Shown one piece after another: positions 8,843-17,054 of a stretch of DNA of 64,000 bases. The stretch spans positions 1 through 64,000 of the forward strand of contig JBEPUW010000017.1 in NCBI GenBank assembly GCA_041691315.1, read 5' to 3'. The stretch comes from Poindextera sp041691315. GTDB taxonomy: Bacteria; Pseudomonadota; Alphaproteobacteria; Caulobacterales; Caulobacteraceae. A model generated the notes under the pieces. It was not told the DNA's origin. It ran no database searches and saw only the letters and a program-made list of their open reading frames with translations. Made by a program: the position numbers and the translations under genes. Positions within the stretch are counted from its first letter, which is position 1. The number at the start of each line of letters is the position of its first letter.

Positions 8843-10168
8843 TCAGCCGGCCTTGAGCTGCAGGGCGGTGGCCGCCGCGCGTTCCAGGGCGTGGGCGGCG
8901 TTCTCGCCAGCTTCCACCTCGGCGACGCCGATGTCGAACTCGACCACGAACGGCGGGCGGTTCTCGCCGGCGTCGAAGGCGGTGCAGGCGATGACTGCGC
9001 AGATGCGTTCGCCGGCGGCGCGCGCCGCCGCCTCGTTGGTGGCGGGCAGGGCGAGCGCGAAGACCTCGGGGCCGAGACGGGCGGCGGTGTCCTCGACGCG
9101 GATCAGCCGGCCAATCATCGAGCCGATCTGCGGCACGGCGCGATCGAGCCAGCCGCCCTTGCGCGCGATGGCCAGTTCCGGCCGGTCGGCGACCCGCAGC
9201 ACGCAGAGCGACAGCGGCCGGTGCCGCAGCCGACTGGCGTTGACCAGCCGGGCAAGGTGGGCGGCGAACAGGTCGCGGGTGAACAGCCCCGTCGGCGCGT
9301 CCATCAGCCCGGAGCTGCGCGCCTTTTCCAGCGCATGGCGGATGGCGTTCTGGCGGCGATAGGCGGCGGCCAGCTCGATCACCCGCTTGGCGGTGTCCAT
9401 GGCCGGGGTCTCCGGCGTCGCCAGGTCGGAGATGCCGCGATGATAGGCCTCGGCGATGCCGATCTGCGCCGGACTCTGCAGATAGAGCAGGGCGGGCACG
9501 TGATAGAGCCGGGTATTGCGCCGCATGCCGGTGGCGATGGACAGCGCCTCGGCCTGGTTGTCGCCGGCCCAGAGCGCCACGGCGTCGAAGTTGCGCTCAT
9601 GCAGATAGTCGAAGGCCGTGTACGCCGTGAAGGCGCCCACCACCTCGGCGCCGATGCGGGCCAGCGCATTGGACAGGGTGAGGAACTCCGGCGCCGGTTC
9701 ACCGACCGCCAGGATCTTCAGCGGGCTGGCCGCCTCGACCGGCAGCTCCAGCCGGCGGCCGCGTTCGGCGAAGGTGTCCAGCCTGAGCTCGAACTCCTCC
9801 TCGGCGATGGCCATGCGCACCAGGGATTCCAGCCTGAGCGCGGCCTGCGCCGGATGCAGCGGTGGGGCCAGCGTCAGATCGACATTATCGGCCGGCATGC
9901 CCGGTTCCGGCTCGCCGATGGCGATCACCGGCAGGCGGCGCGGCGCGTAGGCCGCCTTCAGCCGCCGCGCCAGGGTAGGGGCGTCCTGCGGGCCGGCGGT
10001 GGCGTCGACGATCGCCGCCTCGATCTCCATGTCGGCCAGGGCGGCCAAGGCCGCATACGGCCCGCGCGCGGTGACGGTGCGCCAGCCAAGCCGATCCAGC
10101 CCCTCCGCGAGGGGGCCGGCCAAAGCGTCGTCTCGGGCGACAATCAGGACGCGCGCGTGGACCGGCAA
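8843..10168 (-). CDS. popA: PopA-type c-di-GMP effector (REC-REC-degenerate GGDEF)
   Basis: In C. crescentus PopA is a PleD paralogue that binds c-di-GMP and helps deliver CtrA to ClpXP at the cell pole. This 441-aa protein has the same plan. REC1 (about 1-120) keeps the acceptor Asp in EAAIVDATAG. REC2 (about 150-270) has lost it. The GGDEF domain has GPEVF instead of the active signature, so cyclase activity is unlikely. The inhibitory-site motif RxxD is intact as RVED starting at residue 357, five residues before the degenerate signature, matching the I-site arginine I recall for C. crescentus PopA. The start is TTG at 10168, preceded by GGGGAGAG. Confidence 0.85.
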   Translation of the reverse strand: MPVHARVLIVARDDALAGPLAEGLDRLGWRTVTARGPYAALAALADMEIEAAIVDATAGPQDAPTLARRLKAAYAPRRLPVIAIGEPEPGMPADNVDLTLAPPLHPAQAALRLESLVRMAIAEEEFELRLDTFAERGRRLELPVEAASPLKILAVGEPAPEFLTLSNALARIGAEVVGAFTAYTAFDYLHERNFDAVALWAGDNQAEALSIATGMRRNTRLYHVPALLYLQSPAQIGIAEAYHRGISDLATPETPAMDTAKRVIELAAAYRRQNAIRHALEKARSSGLMDAPTGLFTRDLFAAHLARLVNASRLRHRPLSLCVLRVADRPELAIARKGGWLDRAVPQIGSMIGRLIRVEDTAARLGPEVFALALPATNEAAARAAGERICAVIACTAFDAGENRPPFVVEFDIGVAEVEAGENAAHALERAAATALQLKAG

Positions 10169-10321
10169 TCTCTCCCCTCTCGACTTGACGCTGCGGCGCC
10201 GTTTCCGGTGCGCAGAAGTTGGACTAGCTTGCTCGCAAGACTCGGTCCTCGGCAACCATAGCAGAGGCGCGGGGTCGCGGTAGCGGTTCAAAAGCCCGCG
10301 CAAACCTTGGATAAAATCAAA

Positions 10322-11449
10322 ATGGGCAAGGGTCCTCTCTCCGGCGTGAAGATCGTCGAGTTCGCCGGCATCGGGCCGGGACCGTTCTGCGGTATGCTGC
10401 TGTCCGATCTGGGCGCAGACGTGGTGCGGATCGATCGCAAGGGCCCGGGCCGCGGTTCGAAGTTCGACGTCACCGCACGGGGGCGGCGTTCTGTCGCGCT
10501 CGACCTGAAGACGCCCGAGGCCGTCGAGGCCTGCCTGACCCTGATGGCCGGCGCCGATGCGGCGTTCGAGGGCTTCCGGCCGGGCGTCATGGAGCGGCTG
10601 GGCCTTGGCCCCGAGGTCGCCCTGAAGCGCAACCCGAAGCTGGTCTTCGGCCGCATGACCGGCTGGGGTCAGTTCGGGCCGCTGGCCCAGGCCGCCGGCC
10701 ACGACATCAACTACATCGCCATCACCGGCGCGCTGGCGGCCATCGGGCTGGACGACAAGCCGATCCCGCCGCTCAACCTGGTCGGCGATTTCGGCGGCGG
10801 TGCGCTCTATCTGGCCTTCGGGTTGCTGGCCGGCATCATCCATGCTCGCGCCACGGGGCAGGGCCAGGTGGTCGACTGCGCCATGACCGACGGGTCGGCG
10901 TCGCTGATGTCGATGTTCTACGGCATGCTGGCCTCGGGCGCCTGGCGCGAGGGCCGCGAAGCCAACCTGCTCGACGGCGGCGCGCACTTCTACGGGACCT
11001 ATAAATGCAAGGACGACCAGTGGGTGTCGCTGGGCTCGATCGAGCCGCAGTTCTACGCCCTGCTCCTTGAGAAGGCCGGCCTCGACGATCCGCAGTTCAA
11101 GCAGCAGATGAGCCGCGACGACTGGCCGGCGCTGAAGTCCAAGCTGACCGCGGTGATCAAGACCAGGACCCGCGACGAATGGACCGCGCTCATGGAAGGC
11201 ACTGACGTCTGCTTCGGCCCGGTCATGGGGCTGAAGGAGGCCGCGACGCATCCACACAACGCCGCCCGCGAAACCTTCGTCACGCTCGACGGCGTGGTCC
11301 AGCCCGCCCCGGCGCCGCGTTTTTCGGCGACCCCTGGCGCGATCCAGTCGCCGCCGCCGGCCATCGGCGCCGACAACCAGACCGCCCTGAACGACTGGGG
11401 CTTCTCGACCGCGGCCATCGAAGCCCTGGAGGCGGCGGGCGCGCTCTAG
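10322..11449 (+). CDS. Alpha-methylacyl-CoA racemase-type family III CoA-transferase
   Basis: CaiB/BaiF (family III CoA-transferase) enzyme, 375 aa. The N terminus PLSGVKIVEFAGIGPGPFCG and the DLGADVVRIDR segment are typical of alpha-methylacyl-CoA racemase (AMACR/MCR). GHDINYIAITGAL carries the catalytic His-Asp region of that branch. It probably epimerises 2-methyl-branched acyl-CoAs in lipid or sterol breakdown. I prefer ATG at 10322 by comparison with MCR; an in-frame TTG lies at 10307. Confidence 0.88.
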   Translation: MGKGPLSGVKIVEFAGIGPGPFCGMLLSDLGADVVRIDRKGPGRGSKFDVTARGRRSVALDLKTPEAVEACLTLMAGADAAFEGFRPGVMERLGLGPEVALKRNPKLVFGRMTGWGQFGPLAQAAGHDINYIAITGALAAIGLDDKPIPPLNLVGDFGGGALYLAFGLLAGIIHARATGQGQVVDCAMTDGSASLMSMFYGMLASGAWREGREANLLDGGAHFYGTYKCKDDQWVSLGSIEPQFYALLLEKAGLDDPQFKQQMSRDDWPALKSKLTAVIKTRTRDEWTALMEGTDVCFGPVMGLKEAATHPHNAARETFVTLDGVVQPAPAPRFSATPGAIQSPPPAIGADNQTALNDWGFSTAAIEALEAAGAL

Positions 11450-11451
11450 AA

Positions 11452-11647
11452 AACCTCTCCCCGAGGGAGAGGGAGGGACCCAGAGCGAAGCGAATGGGAG
11501 GGTGAGGGGTTACGAGGTTGCCGCGTAAGGCGCTGATAAACCCCGACGTTCGCGCTGAGTTTGGGTGTGGTTCTGAGACCCCGTAACCCCTCACCCTCCC
11601 GCTGCGCTCACGCGCGCGGGCCCCTCCCTCTCCCTTTGGGAGAGGTC
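11452..11647. repeat. Long intergenic palindrome, CTCTCCC...GTAACCCCTCAC family, copy 1
   Basis: The outer arms AACCTCTCC and GGAGAGGT enclose GAGGGAGAGGGAGGGACCC on the left and GGGCCCCTCCCTCTCCC on the right. Inner arms GTGAGGGGTTAC and GTAACCCCTCAC flank about 60 variable bases. A close relative is at 49793-49947 and a half element at 13007-13033. This is a REP/BIME-like family of the kind common between genes in Caulobacterales. Confidence 0.85.
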
Positions 11648-11763
11648 TCACGCGTTCAGCCCCGGTTCAGCAATTTCGGCCATATTGGGGGCTCACCGGT
11701 CGTCGTCTTTTCCCCGTCCCTCCAGGCGGTGACCGGTTTGGGGACTGCAGCGTCCCTGAGTGC

Positions 11764-11793
11764 GGCGCGTCGCCTTGTGATCGGCGACGCGCC
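11764..11793. terminator. Perfect 11-bp stem hairpin in the brkB-like leader
   Basis: GGCGCGTCGCC and GGCGACGCGCC pair perfectly around an 8-nt loop (TTGTGATC), followed by GTTCTGCATTTTG. It could be an intrinsic terminator with a weak T-tract or a leader structure; it ends 51 nt before the downstream ATG. Confidence 0.4.
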
Positions 11794-11844
11794 GTTCTGC
11801 ATTTTGAGCGTCGACAAAGCCGCGACGCCCTCTATGTGCAGGCC

Positions 11845-12762
11845 ATGGACCAGCCCTCCATCCAGGCGCTCGACGAGAACCCGATCCATTGGGCCGTGCG
11901 TGGCCTGCAACTGCTGTGGCGGGCGCTGAAGCGGCTCTGGGGCCGCGACGTCATGCTCTATACCGGCGGGGTCTCGTTCTTCGCCCTCTTGGCCGTCTTT
12001 CCAGCCCTGGCCATCCTGATCGGCATCTACAGCGTGTTGCTGACCCCGCAGCAGGCGCTGAGCCAGGCCGACGCCTTCGCTCAGCTGATGCCGCCGGGCG
12101 CCTTCGCGCTGTTCCAGAACGAGTTGATGCGCCTGGCTCAAGCGCCCATCCGGCTGGTGTCGATCCAGAGCGGCATCGCCCTGGTCATCGGCCTCTATGC
12201 CGCACACCGAGGTTTCAAGGCGCTGATCGCCGGGCTGACCTTCATCCATGACGAGGAGACGCCGCGCGGCTTTGTCAGCTTCAACCTGCTGGCCCTGTTC
12301 GCCCTGGTCGCCGCCTTCGCCCTGCTCAGCGTCACGTCGGGCCTGTTCCTGGCCTTCCGGGTGGTGCGCGCCGACCTGCACGTGCCGCTGCACCTGGGCA
12401 TCTTCTACAGCGAGTGGACCTGGGCCTCGCTCGGCCTGACCGTGGGGCTGACCCTGATCTACCGCTTCGCCATGTCCAGCGAACCGACCCCCTGGCGCCC
12501 GTCCGTGCTCGGCGGGGTGGCGGCCGCGGCCCTGTCCCTGGCGGCGTCCTGGGCCAGCGCCGTCTATGTCCGGCAGTTCGCCCACATCGCGGCCATGTAC
12601 GGCTCGGTCGCGGCGGTGGTGGTCATGCTGGTCTGGCTGTCCTGGAACGTAAACGCGGTCTTCTTCGGCGGCGCACTGGCCACCGAGCTCGAGCTGGCGC
12701 TCAAGCCCGCGGCGCCCCGCCGTCCGCGGAGCCTGAAGCGACCTTCCGCACCAAAAAGCTGA
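11845..12762 (+). CDS. YihY/virulence factor BrkB family inner-membrane protein
   Basis: 305-aa polytopic protein with about six membrane segments. Family hallmarks are the early YTGGVSFFALLAVFPALAILIG-like segment and the late YGSVAAVVVMLVWLSWN segment. The family was once annotated RNase BN, but that activity belongs to another protein; its function is unclear and may be transport. ATG at 11845 is preferred over GTG at 11836. The 3' end overlaps the convergent tusA-like gene by 62 bp. Confidence 0.87.
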   Translation: MDQPSIQALDENPIHWAVRGLQLLWRALKRLWGRDVMLYTGGVSFFALLAVFPALAILIGIYSVLLTPQQALSQADAFAQLMPPGAFALFQNELMRLAQAPIRLVSIQSGIALVIGLYAAHRGFKALIAGLTFIHDEETPRGFVSFNLLALFALVAAFALLSVTSGLFLAFRVVRADLHVPLHLGIFYSEWTWASLGLTVGLTLIYRFAMSSEPTPWRPSVLGGVAAAALSLAASWASAVYVRQFAHIAAMYGSVAAVVVMLVWLSWNVNAVFFGGALATELELALKPAAPRRPRSLKRPSAPKS

Positions 12763-12964
12763 TCTTTGCCTCGCTTTCGCTGCTCTCGACCAGCTCATGG
12801 CCGGCCTCGCGCACGAACAGCGGCACATCGATCCGCGCCATCGGGTCGTCGGCCAACAGCCGCACGCAAGCGCCGACTGCGGCCGCTTCCAGAGCGCGGC
12901 GCAGGCGCAAGGTCGGGACCGGGCAGCGATGACCGCGCGCATCGACCGTGATGGGCTGGCTCAA
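12701..12964 (-). CDS. TusA/SirA-family sulfurtransferase-like protein
   Basis: 87 aa with the family signature ARGHRCPVPTLRLRRAL; the single conserved cysteine in CPxP can carry persulfide sulfur. The remaining sequence (LADDPMARIDVPLFVREAGHEL) fits the two-layer TusA fold. The exact partner is unknown; members serve tRNA thiolation, molybdenum cofactor work or sulfur trafficking. The last 62 bp overlap the 3' end of the convergent BrkB-like gene, so both proteins have coding antisense tails. Confidence 0.85.
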   Translation of the reverse strand: MSQPITVDARGHRCPVPTLRLRRALEAAAVGACVRLLADDPMARIDVPLFVREAGHELVESSESEAKISFLVRKVASGSADGGAPRA

Positions 12965-13006
12965 GCGGGGACTCCTTGAACACGCAAAGGCGAAGCGCGC
13001 CTCTTA

Positions 13007-13033
13007 GACCTCGCCCAGAGGGAGAGGGAGGGA
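13007..13033. repeat. Half copy of the CTCTCCC-type palindrome
   Basis: ACCTCGCCCAGAGGGAGAGG then GAGGGAC matches the left arm of the repeats at 11452 and 49793. Only a loose right-hand counterpart (TTGTCCCTCCC near 13067-13077) follows, so the copy is decayed or truncated. The rest of 12965-13237 shows no gene or clear signal. Confidence 0.5.
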
Positions 13034-13237
13034 CTAGTTCCTGTCCATGGCCCGGCTTGCTCGCATTGTCCCTCCCGAATGGCCGCATCACGTCACCGCG
13101 CCCGGCCGCCGCAAAACCTGGGCGGAGTTCGGTCTCGCCCCCCGGTGGACAGCGCTCGGACCCAGGCCGTAGATGGGCGCGGCCACGGTTCTTCGGCGGT
13201 TCGGCCGCGAAGGTGCGTTGCGGGGGAGAGGGCGTCC

Positions 13238-14329
13238 ATGAATTCCGCCGAGAGCTTCAGTCTCGACTATCAAACGGCCCGCGCGAAGTTCCTCGACGCC
13301 GCGCGCGGCGCGGGCGCGGCGCCCGAGGCAATTTCCCATCCCGAGCGCGGTCCGGACGGCGGTGAACTGGCCACCGACGTCGCCTGGTTCGGGCCGCGCG
13401 AGGCGGAGGCCGTGCTGGTGCTGATCAGCGCCACACACGGTGTCGAGGGGTTCTGCGGCTCGGGCGCGCAGGTGGATTGGCTGCGGCGCGAGGAATACCG
13501 CACCCTGCCTGGCGGGGCCGCCGTGATGATGATCCACGCCATCAATCCTTACGGCTTCGCCTGGCTCCGCCGCGTGACCAACGAGAACGTCGACCTGAAC
13601 CGCAACTGGGTCGACTTCAATTCGCCGCGCAAGGCTAACCCGGGGTACGAGGCCCTGGCCGACCTGATCTGCCCCACGGAGTGGACGGCGGAGGCGCAGG
13701 AGAGGACCGGCTTGGCCCTGGCGGCCTATGCCGGCCAGCACGGCCCCATGGCGTTGCAGCAGGCGCTGAGCGGCGGCCAGTACACTCATCCCCTCGGCGT
13801 CTTCTATGGCGGCGACCAGCCCACCTGGTCGCGCCGCACGCAGACCAGCATCTTCGAGCATTATCTGCGCGGCGCGGGCCGGATCGGCGTCATCGACTAT
13901 CACACGGGCCTGGGGCCTTGGGGTTATGGGGAGCAGATCGTCGTGGAGCGAGCCGAGGCGCCCGGCTTCAGCCGGGCGGCGAGCTGGTATGGCGGCGCCG
14001 TCACCTCGCCCGTCGCCGGCGGCGACTCCACCTCGGCGGAGATCGTGGGCGACGGCCTGAGCTTTGCCCCGAGTCTTTTAAGCCAGGCCGAAGTGACCGC
14101 CATGGCGCTGGAGTTCGGCACCAAGCCGATCATGGCGGTGCTGAACGCCGTCCGCGCCGATGGCTGGCTCCACGCCTACGGTGATCCGCTGTCGCCCGAG
14201 GGCCGCATGATCAAGGCCGAGGTCCGGGACGCCTTCTTCGGCGACGCCGACGACTGGAAGGGAATGATTGCGGGGCAGTCGCTGCTGGCGATTCGCCAGG
14301 CGCTGAAGGGCCTCATGGGAAGACGGTGA
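13238..14329 (+). CDS. DUF2817 family protein (M14-like metallopeptidase fold)
   Basis: 363 aa. The family is related to zinc carboxypeptidases. Visible candidate metal-site stretches are SATHGVEGFCGSG, NRNWVDFN and DYHTGLGPWGYGE, in the usual DUF2817 order. Substrate unknown, probably a small amide or peptide. GGGGGAGAG at 13222-13230 lies 7 nt before the ATG at 13238. The stop codon lies inside the first unit of a 16-bp tandem repeat. Confidence 0.85.
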   Translation: MNSAESFSLDYQTARAKFLDAARGAGAAPEAISHPERGPDGGELATDVAWFGPREAEAVLVLISATHGVEGFCGSGAQVDWLRREEYRTLPGGAAVMMIHAINPYGFAWLRRVTNENVDLNRNWVDFNSPRKANPGYEALADLICPTEWTAEAQERTGLALAAYAGQHGPMALQQALSGGQYTHPLGVFYGGDQPTWSRRTQTSIFEHYLRGAGRIGVIDYHTGLGPWGYGEQIVVERAEAPGFSRAASWYGGAVTSPVAGGDSTSAEIVGDGLSFAPSLLSQAEVTAMALEFGTKPIMAVLNAVRADGWLHAYGDPLSPEGRMIKAEVRDAFFGDADDWKGMIAGQSLLAIRQALKGLMGRR

Positions 14330-14365
14330 CAGGGGAAGACGGTGACAGGGGAATACGGTGACAGG
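14318..14365 (+). repeat. Three tandem 16-bp repeats (GGAAGACGGTGACAGG)
   Basis: Units 14318-14333 and 14334-14349 are identical. Unit 14350-14365 differs at one base (GGAATACGGTGACAGG). The array spans the end of the DUF2817 gene and the short gap before the convergent ligD stop at 14374. Confidence 0.9.
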
Positions 14366-14373
14366 AGCAACAT

Positions 14374-16998
14374 TCAAGCGGCGACCTTGCGGCCCAGCCG
14401 CTTGATCGCGGGCGCCAGCGGCCGTTCGGCCTCTCCATAGTCTTCCCAGGCGGTGCTCTTAGCGATCAGGGCCGGCGCGGTGCGAACGGTGAAGCGGTTG
14501 GGGTCGAGGCCGACGCGAACCTGGGTCCAGGTCAACGGCATCGAGACCGTGGCCCCCGGTCGGGCGCGCGGCGAGAGGGGCGCGACCGCCGTCGACATGC
14601 GGTCGTTGCGCAGATAGTCGAGGAAAATCCGTCCTGTACGCAGTTTTTTTGACATGTTGAGCACGTATTTATCGGGGCTGTCGGCGGCCATCTGGCGGCA
14701 GACCTCCTGGGCGAAGCCCTTGGCGGTGGCCCAGTCGAGTTTCGCCGCCGCCAATGGCGTCACCACGTGCAGGCCCTTGCCGCCGGTGGTCTTGCAGAAG
14801 CTGACCAGGCCCAGACCCTCCAGCCGGTCACGGATCTCGCGCGCGCCGTCGATCACCGCCTCGAAGCCGACGTCCGGGGCCGGATCGAGGTCGAACACCA
14901 GGCGTCCAGGAACCTCCGGCTGATCCGGACGGCAGTTCCACGGGTGCAGCTCCGCCGCGGCGATCTGCGCCGCCGCCGCGAGGGCCTCGGGCCGGTCGAT
15001 CTGCAGATAGGGCGCGTGGTCGCCGGAGACCTGCACGTACTCGAACAGGCTGGAGGCGCCCTTCATGGCGTGGCGCTGGAAGAACGTCTGGCCGTCGATG
15101 CCGTCGGGGATGCGGATGATCGAGCACGGCCTGCCCTTGATATGCGGCATGATCCAGCCGCTCACCGCCTCATAGTACCGGGCCAGGTCGAGCTTGCTCA
15201 CAGGCGCGGTGTCGCCGGCGGCGTTCGGCCAGAGCGGCTTGTCCGGGTGGGAGAGGGTGACGCCCATGACCACGGCCGAGCCGTTGGCGCGCGGCTTCGG
15301 CGACGCCACCACGACGGTTTCCGCCGGCGCTGGCTTTTCCGCCTCGACCTCGTCGGCCGGCTTGTCCTCGCGCAGGCCCTTGAACGCCGCCTGGCGCACC
15401 ATGCCGGCGCCGGTCCAGCCGGCGAACTCGATCTCGGCGACCAGCTCGGGCCTGGCCCAATGCAGATTTTCCCCGCGCTTGGGCGCCTCCGGGCCGCTGA
15501 ACGGCGAGGTCTTGATCTCGACCGCCTTCAGCTTGGGCAGGATGCGCGAGACGGTGTCGCGGCCGAAGCCGGTCCCGACCTTGCCCAGATAGACCAGCTT
15601 GTCGTCGCGGTGCACACCAACCAGCAGCGAGCGCAGCTGGCCGGGCTCGCCCGACCAGCCGCCGATGACCACCTCGTGGCCGGCGCGACATTTCGATTTG
15701 GTCCAGCTTTCGCCGCGACCGGAGCGATACGGCGCGTCCAGCCGCTTGGAGACGATGCCTTCCAGCGACATGCGGCAGGCGGAACTCAGCACCGCGTCGC
15801 CGGCGGCGGTGAAATGGTCGACGAAGCGCAGTCGGGCGCTCTTCGCCGCCGCCTTGTCCAGCATGGCCTTCAGCCGCGCCTTGCGGTCGGTGAGCGGCAG
15901 ATCGCGCAGGTCTTCGCCGCCCAGGAACAGCAGGTCGAAGATGAAGAAGATCAGATCGCCGGTCTGCTGGTCCGACAGCGCCGCCTGCAGGCCGGCGAAG
16001 TCGGGAGCGCCATTGTGGTCGAGGGCGACGATCTCGCCGTCGAGAATGCCGTCGGGGAGGGCGGCGCCATCGGCGGCGATCTCGGAGAACCGTTCGGTCC
16101 AGTCCAGGCCTTTGCGGGTGCGCAGGCGCGCCTTGCCGGCCTGGACGCGCATCTGCATGCGATAGCCGTCGAACTTGATCTCGTGCGCCCAGCCCGCCCC
16201 GTTCGGCGGCCGGTCCAGCGACCGGGTCAGTTGCGGCGCGATGAAGTCGGGCATGGCCGCGGCCGTTTTTGGCTTGGCGGCCGGTTTGGCCTTTGCTTTC
16301 GGGGCCGCCGCGGCCCGCGCCTCGGCGGCGTCGCCGCGGTTGCTGTTCCAGACCGCGTCGGCCTTGGCGGTCTTCTTGGTCGCCAGCATGAACGGCTTGG
16401 GACCTTTTCCACGCCCCTCGGCGATCTCGGCCATCGGCCGGCCGGAGGCGACGGAGCGATCGTCGGCCAGCAGGGCATCCTTGTCGCCCTCGTGGGCGCC
16501 CGGATCGTGGTGCTTGATCAGCAGCCAGTTGGTGCGCTTGCCGCCGAAACGGTCCTTGCTCATCCGCACCAGCACATAGCCGCCGTGCAGCCGCTCGCCC
16601 TCGACCACGAACTTGAGTTCGCCGGCCCTGAGCTGGGCCTCGGCCGATTTCGTCCCCTCCGGCGCCCAATAGCCGCGGTCCCACAGCTGCACGGTGCCGC
16701 CGCCGTACTGGCCTTTCGGTATGGTGCCTTCGAAGTCGCCATAGTCGAGCGGATGGTCCTCGACCTCCACCGCCAGGCGTTTGTCGTGTGGATCCAATGA
16801 TGGTCCACGGGTCACCGCCCAGGACTTGAACACCCCGTCCAGCTCCAGGCGCAGATCGTAGTGCAGCCGGGTGGCGGCATGTTTCTGGATGACGAAGCGC
16901 AGACGATCAGCCGCCGCGACCGGCGCTTCGCCGCTCGGCTCCCTGGTTTGCGCGAAGTCGCGCTTGGCCTGATAGGTTGTGAGTTTGCGATTGGCCAC
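14374..16998 (-). CDS. ligD: Multifunctional DNA ligase D (first copy)
   Basis: End-joining enzyme with all three LigD modules in about 874 aa. The N-terminal 3'-phosphoesterase domain has HYDLRLELDG and EDHPLDYGDFEGTIP. The ATP-dependent ligase has its nucleotidyl lysine in HEIKFDGYRMQ near residue 280. The C-terminal primase-polymerase has the DLDP metal motif (LVFDLDP) and TTGGKGLHVV. An Ala/Lys-rich linker (AAAPKAKAKPAAKPK) joins the first two. I prefer GTG at 16998, preceded by GAGGAACG; a TTG at 17019 is in frame. It is divergent from the MFS gene and 13 kb from the ku operon, which has its own ligD. Confidence 0.95.
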   Translation of the reverse strand: MANRKLTTYQAKRDFAQTREPSGEAPVAAADRLRFVIQKHAATRLHYDLRLELDGVFKSWAVTRGPSLDPHDKRLAVEVEDHPLDYGDFEGTIPKGQYGGGTVQLWDRGYWAPEGTKSAEAQLRAGELKFVVEGERLHGGYVLVRMSKDRFGGKRTNWLLIKHHDPGAHEGDKDALLADDRSVASGRPMAEIAEGRGKGPKPFMLATKKTAKADAVWNSNRGDAAEARAAAAPKAKAKPAAKPKTAAAMPDFIAPQLTRSLDRPPNGAGWAHEIKFDGYRMQMRVQAGKARLRTRKGLDWTERFSEIAADGAALPDGILDGEIVALDHNGAPDFAGLQAALSDQQTGDLIFFIFDLLFLGGEDLRDLPLTDRKARLKAMLDKAAAKSARLRFVDHFTAAGDAVLSSACRMSLEGIVSKRLDAPYRSGRGESWTKSKCRAGHEVVIGGWSGEPGQLRSLLVGVHRDDKLVYLGKVGTGFGRDTVSRILPKLKAVEIKTSPFSGPEAPKRGENLHWARPELVAEIEFAGWTGAGMVRQAAFKGLREDKPADEVEAEKPAPAETVVVASPKPRANGSAVVMGVTLSHPDKPLWPNAAGDTAPVSKLDLARYYEAVSGWIMPHIKGRPCSIIRIPDGIDGQTFFQRHAMKGASSLFEYVQVSGDHAPYLQIDRPEALAAAAQIAAAELHPWNCRPDQPEVPGRLVFDLDPAPDVGFEAVIDGAREIRDRLEGLGLVSFCKTTGGKGLHVVTPLAAAKLDWATAKGFAQEVCRQMAADSPDKYVLNMSKKLRTGRIFLDYLRNDRMSTAVAPLSPRARPGATVSMPLTWTQVRVGLDPNRFTVRTAPALIAKSTAWEDYGEAERPLAPAIKRLGRKVAA

Positions 16999-17054
16999 GG
17001 GAACGTTCCTCGACGACAAGACTAATAGCTTCAGTTCGGCGCAGGTTCCGGAAA

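Larger units (their letters stand above)
11450..11844. other. 395-bp intergenic region with a long REP-like palindrome and a strong hairpin
   Basis: Non-coding stretch between two same-strand genes. It holds the 11452-11647 palindrome and the 11764-11793 hairpin described separately. The remaining sequence (about 11650-11760) has no good reading frame. Confidence 0.7.

Noticed and set aside
10169..11257. Upstream in-frame extension of popA
   Set aside because: It would run antisense through the racemase gene; a TTG with a good ribosome site at 10168 gives the family's normal length and I-site position.
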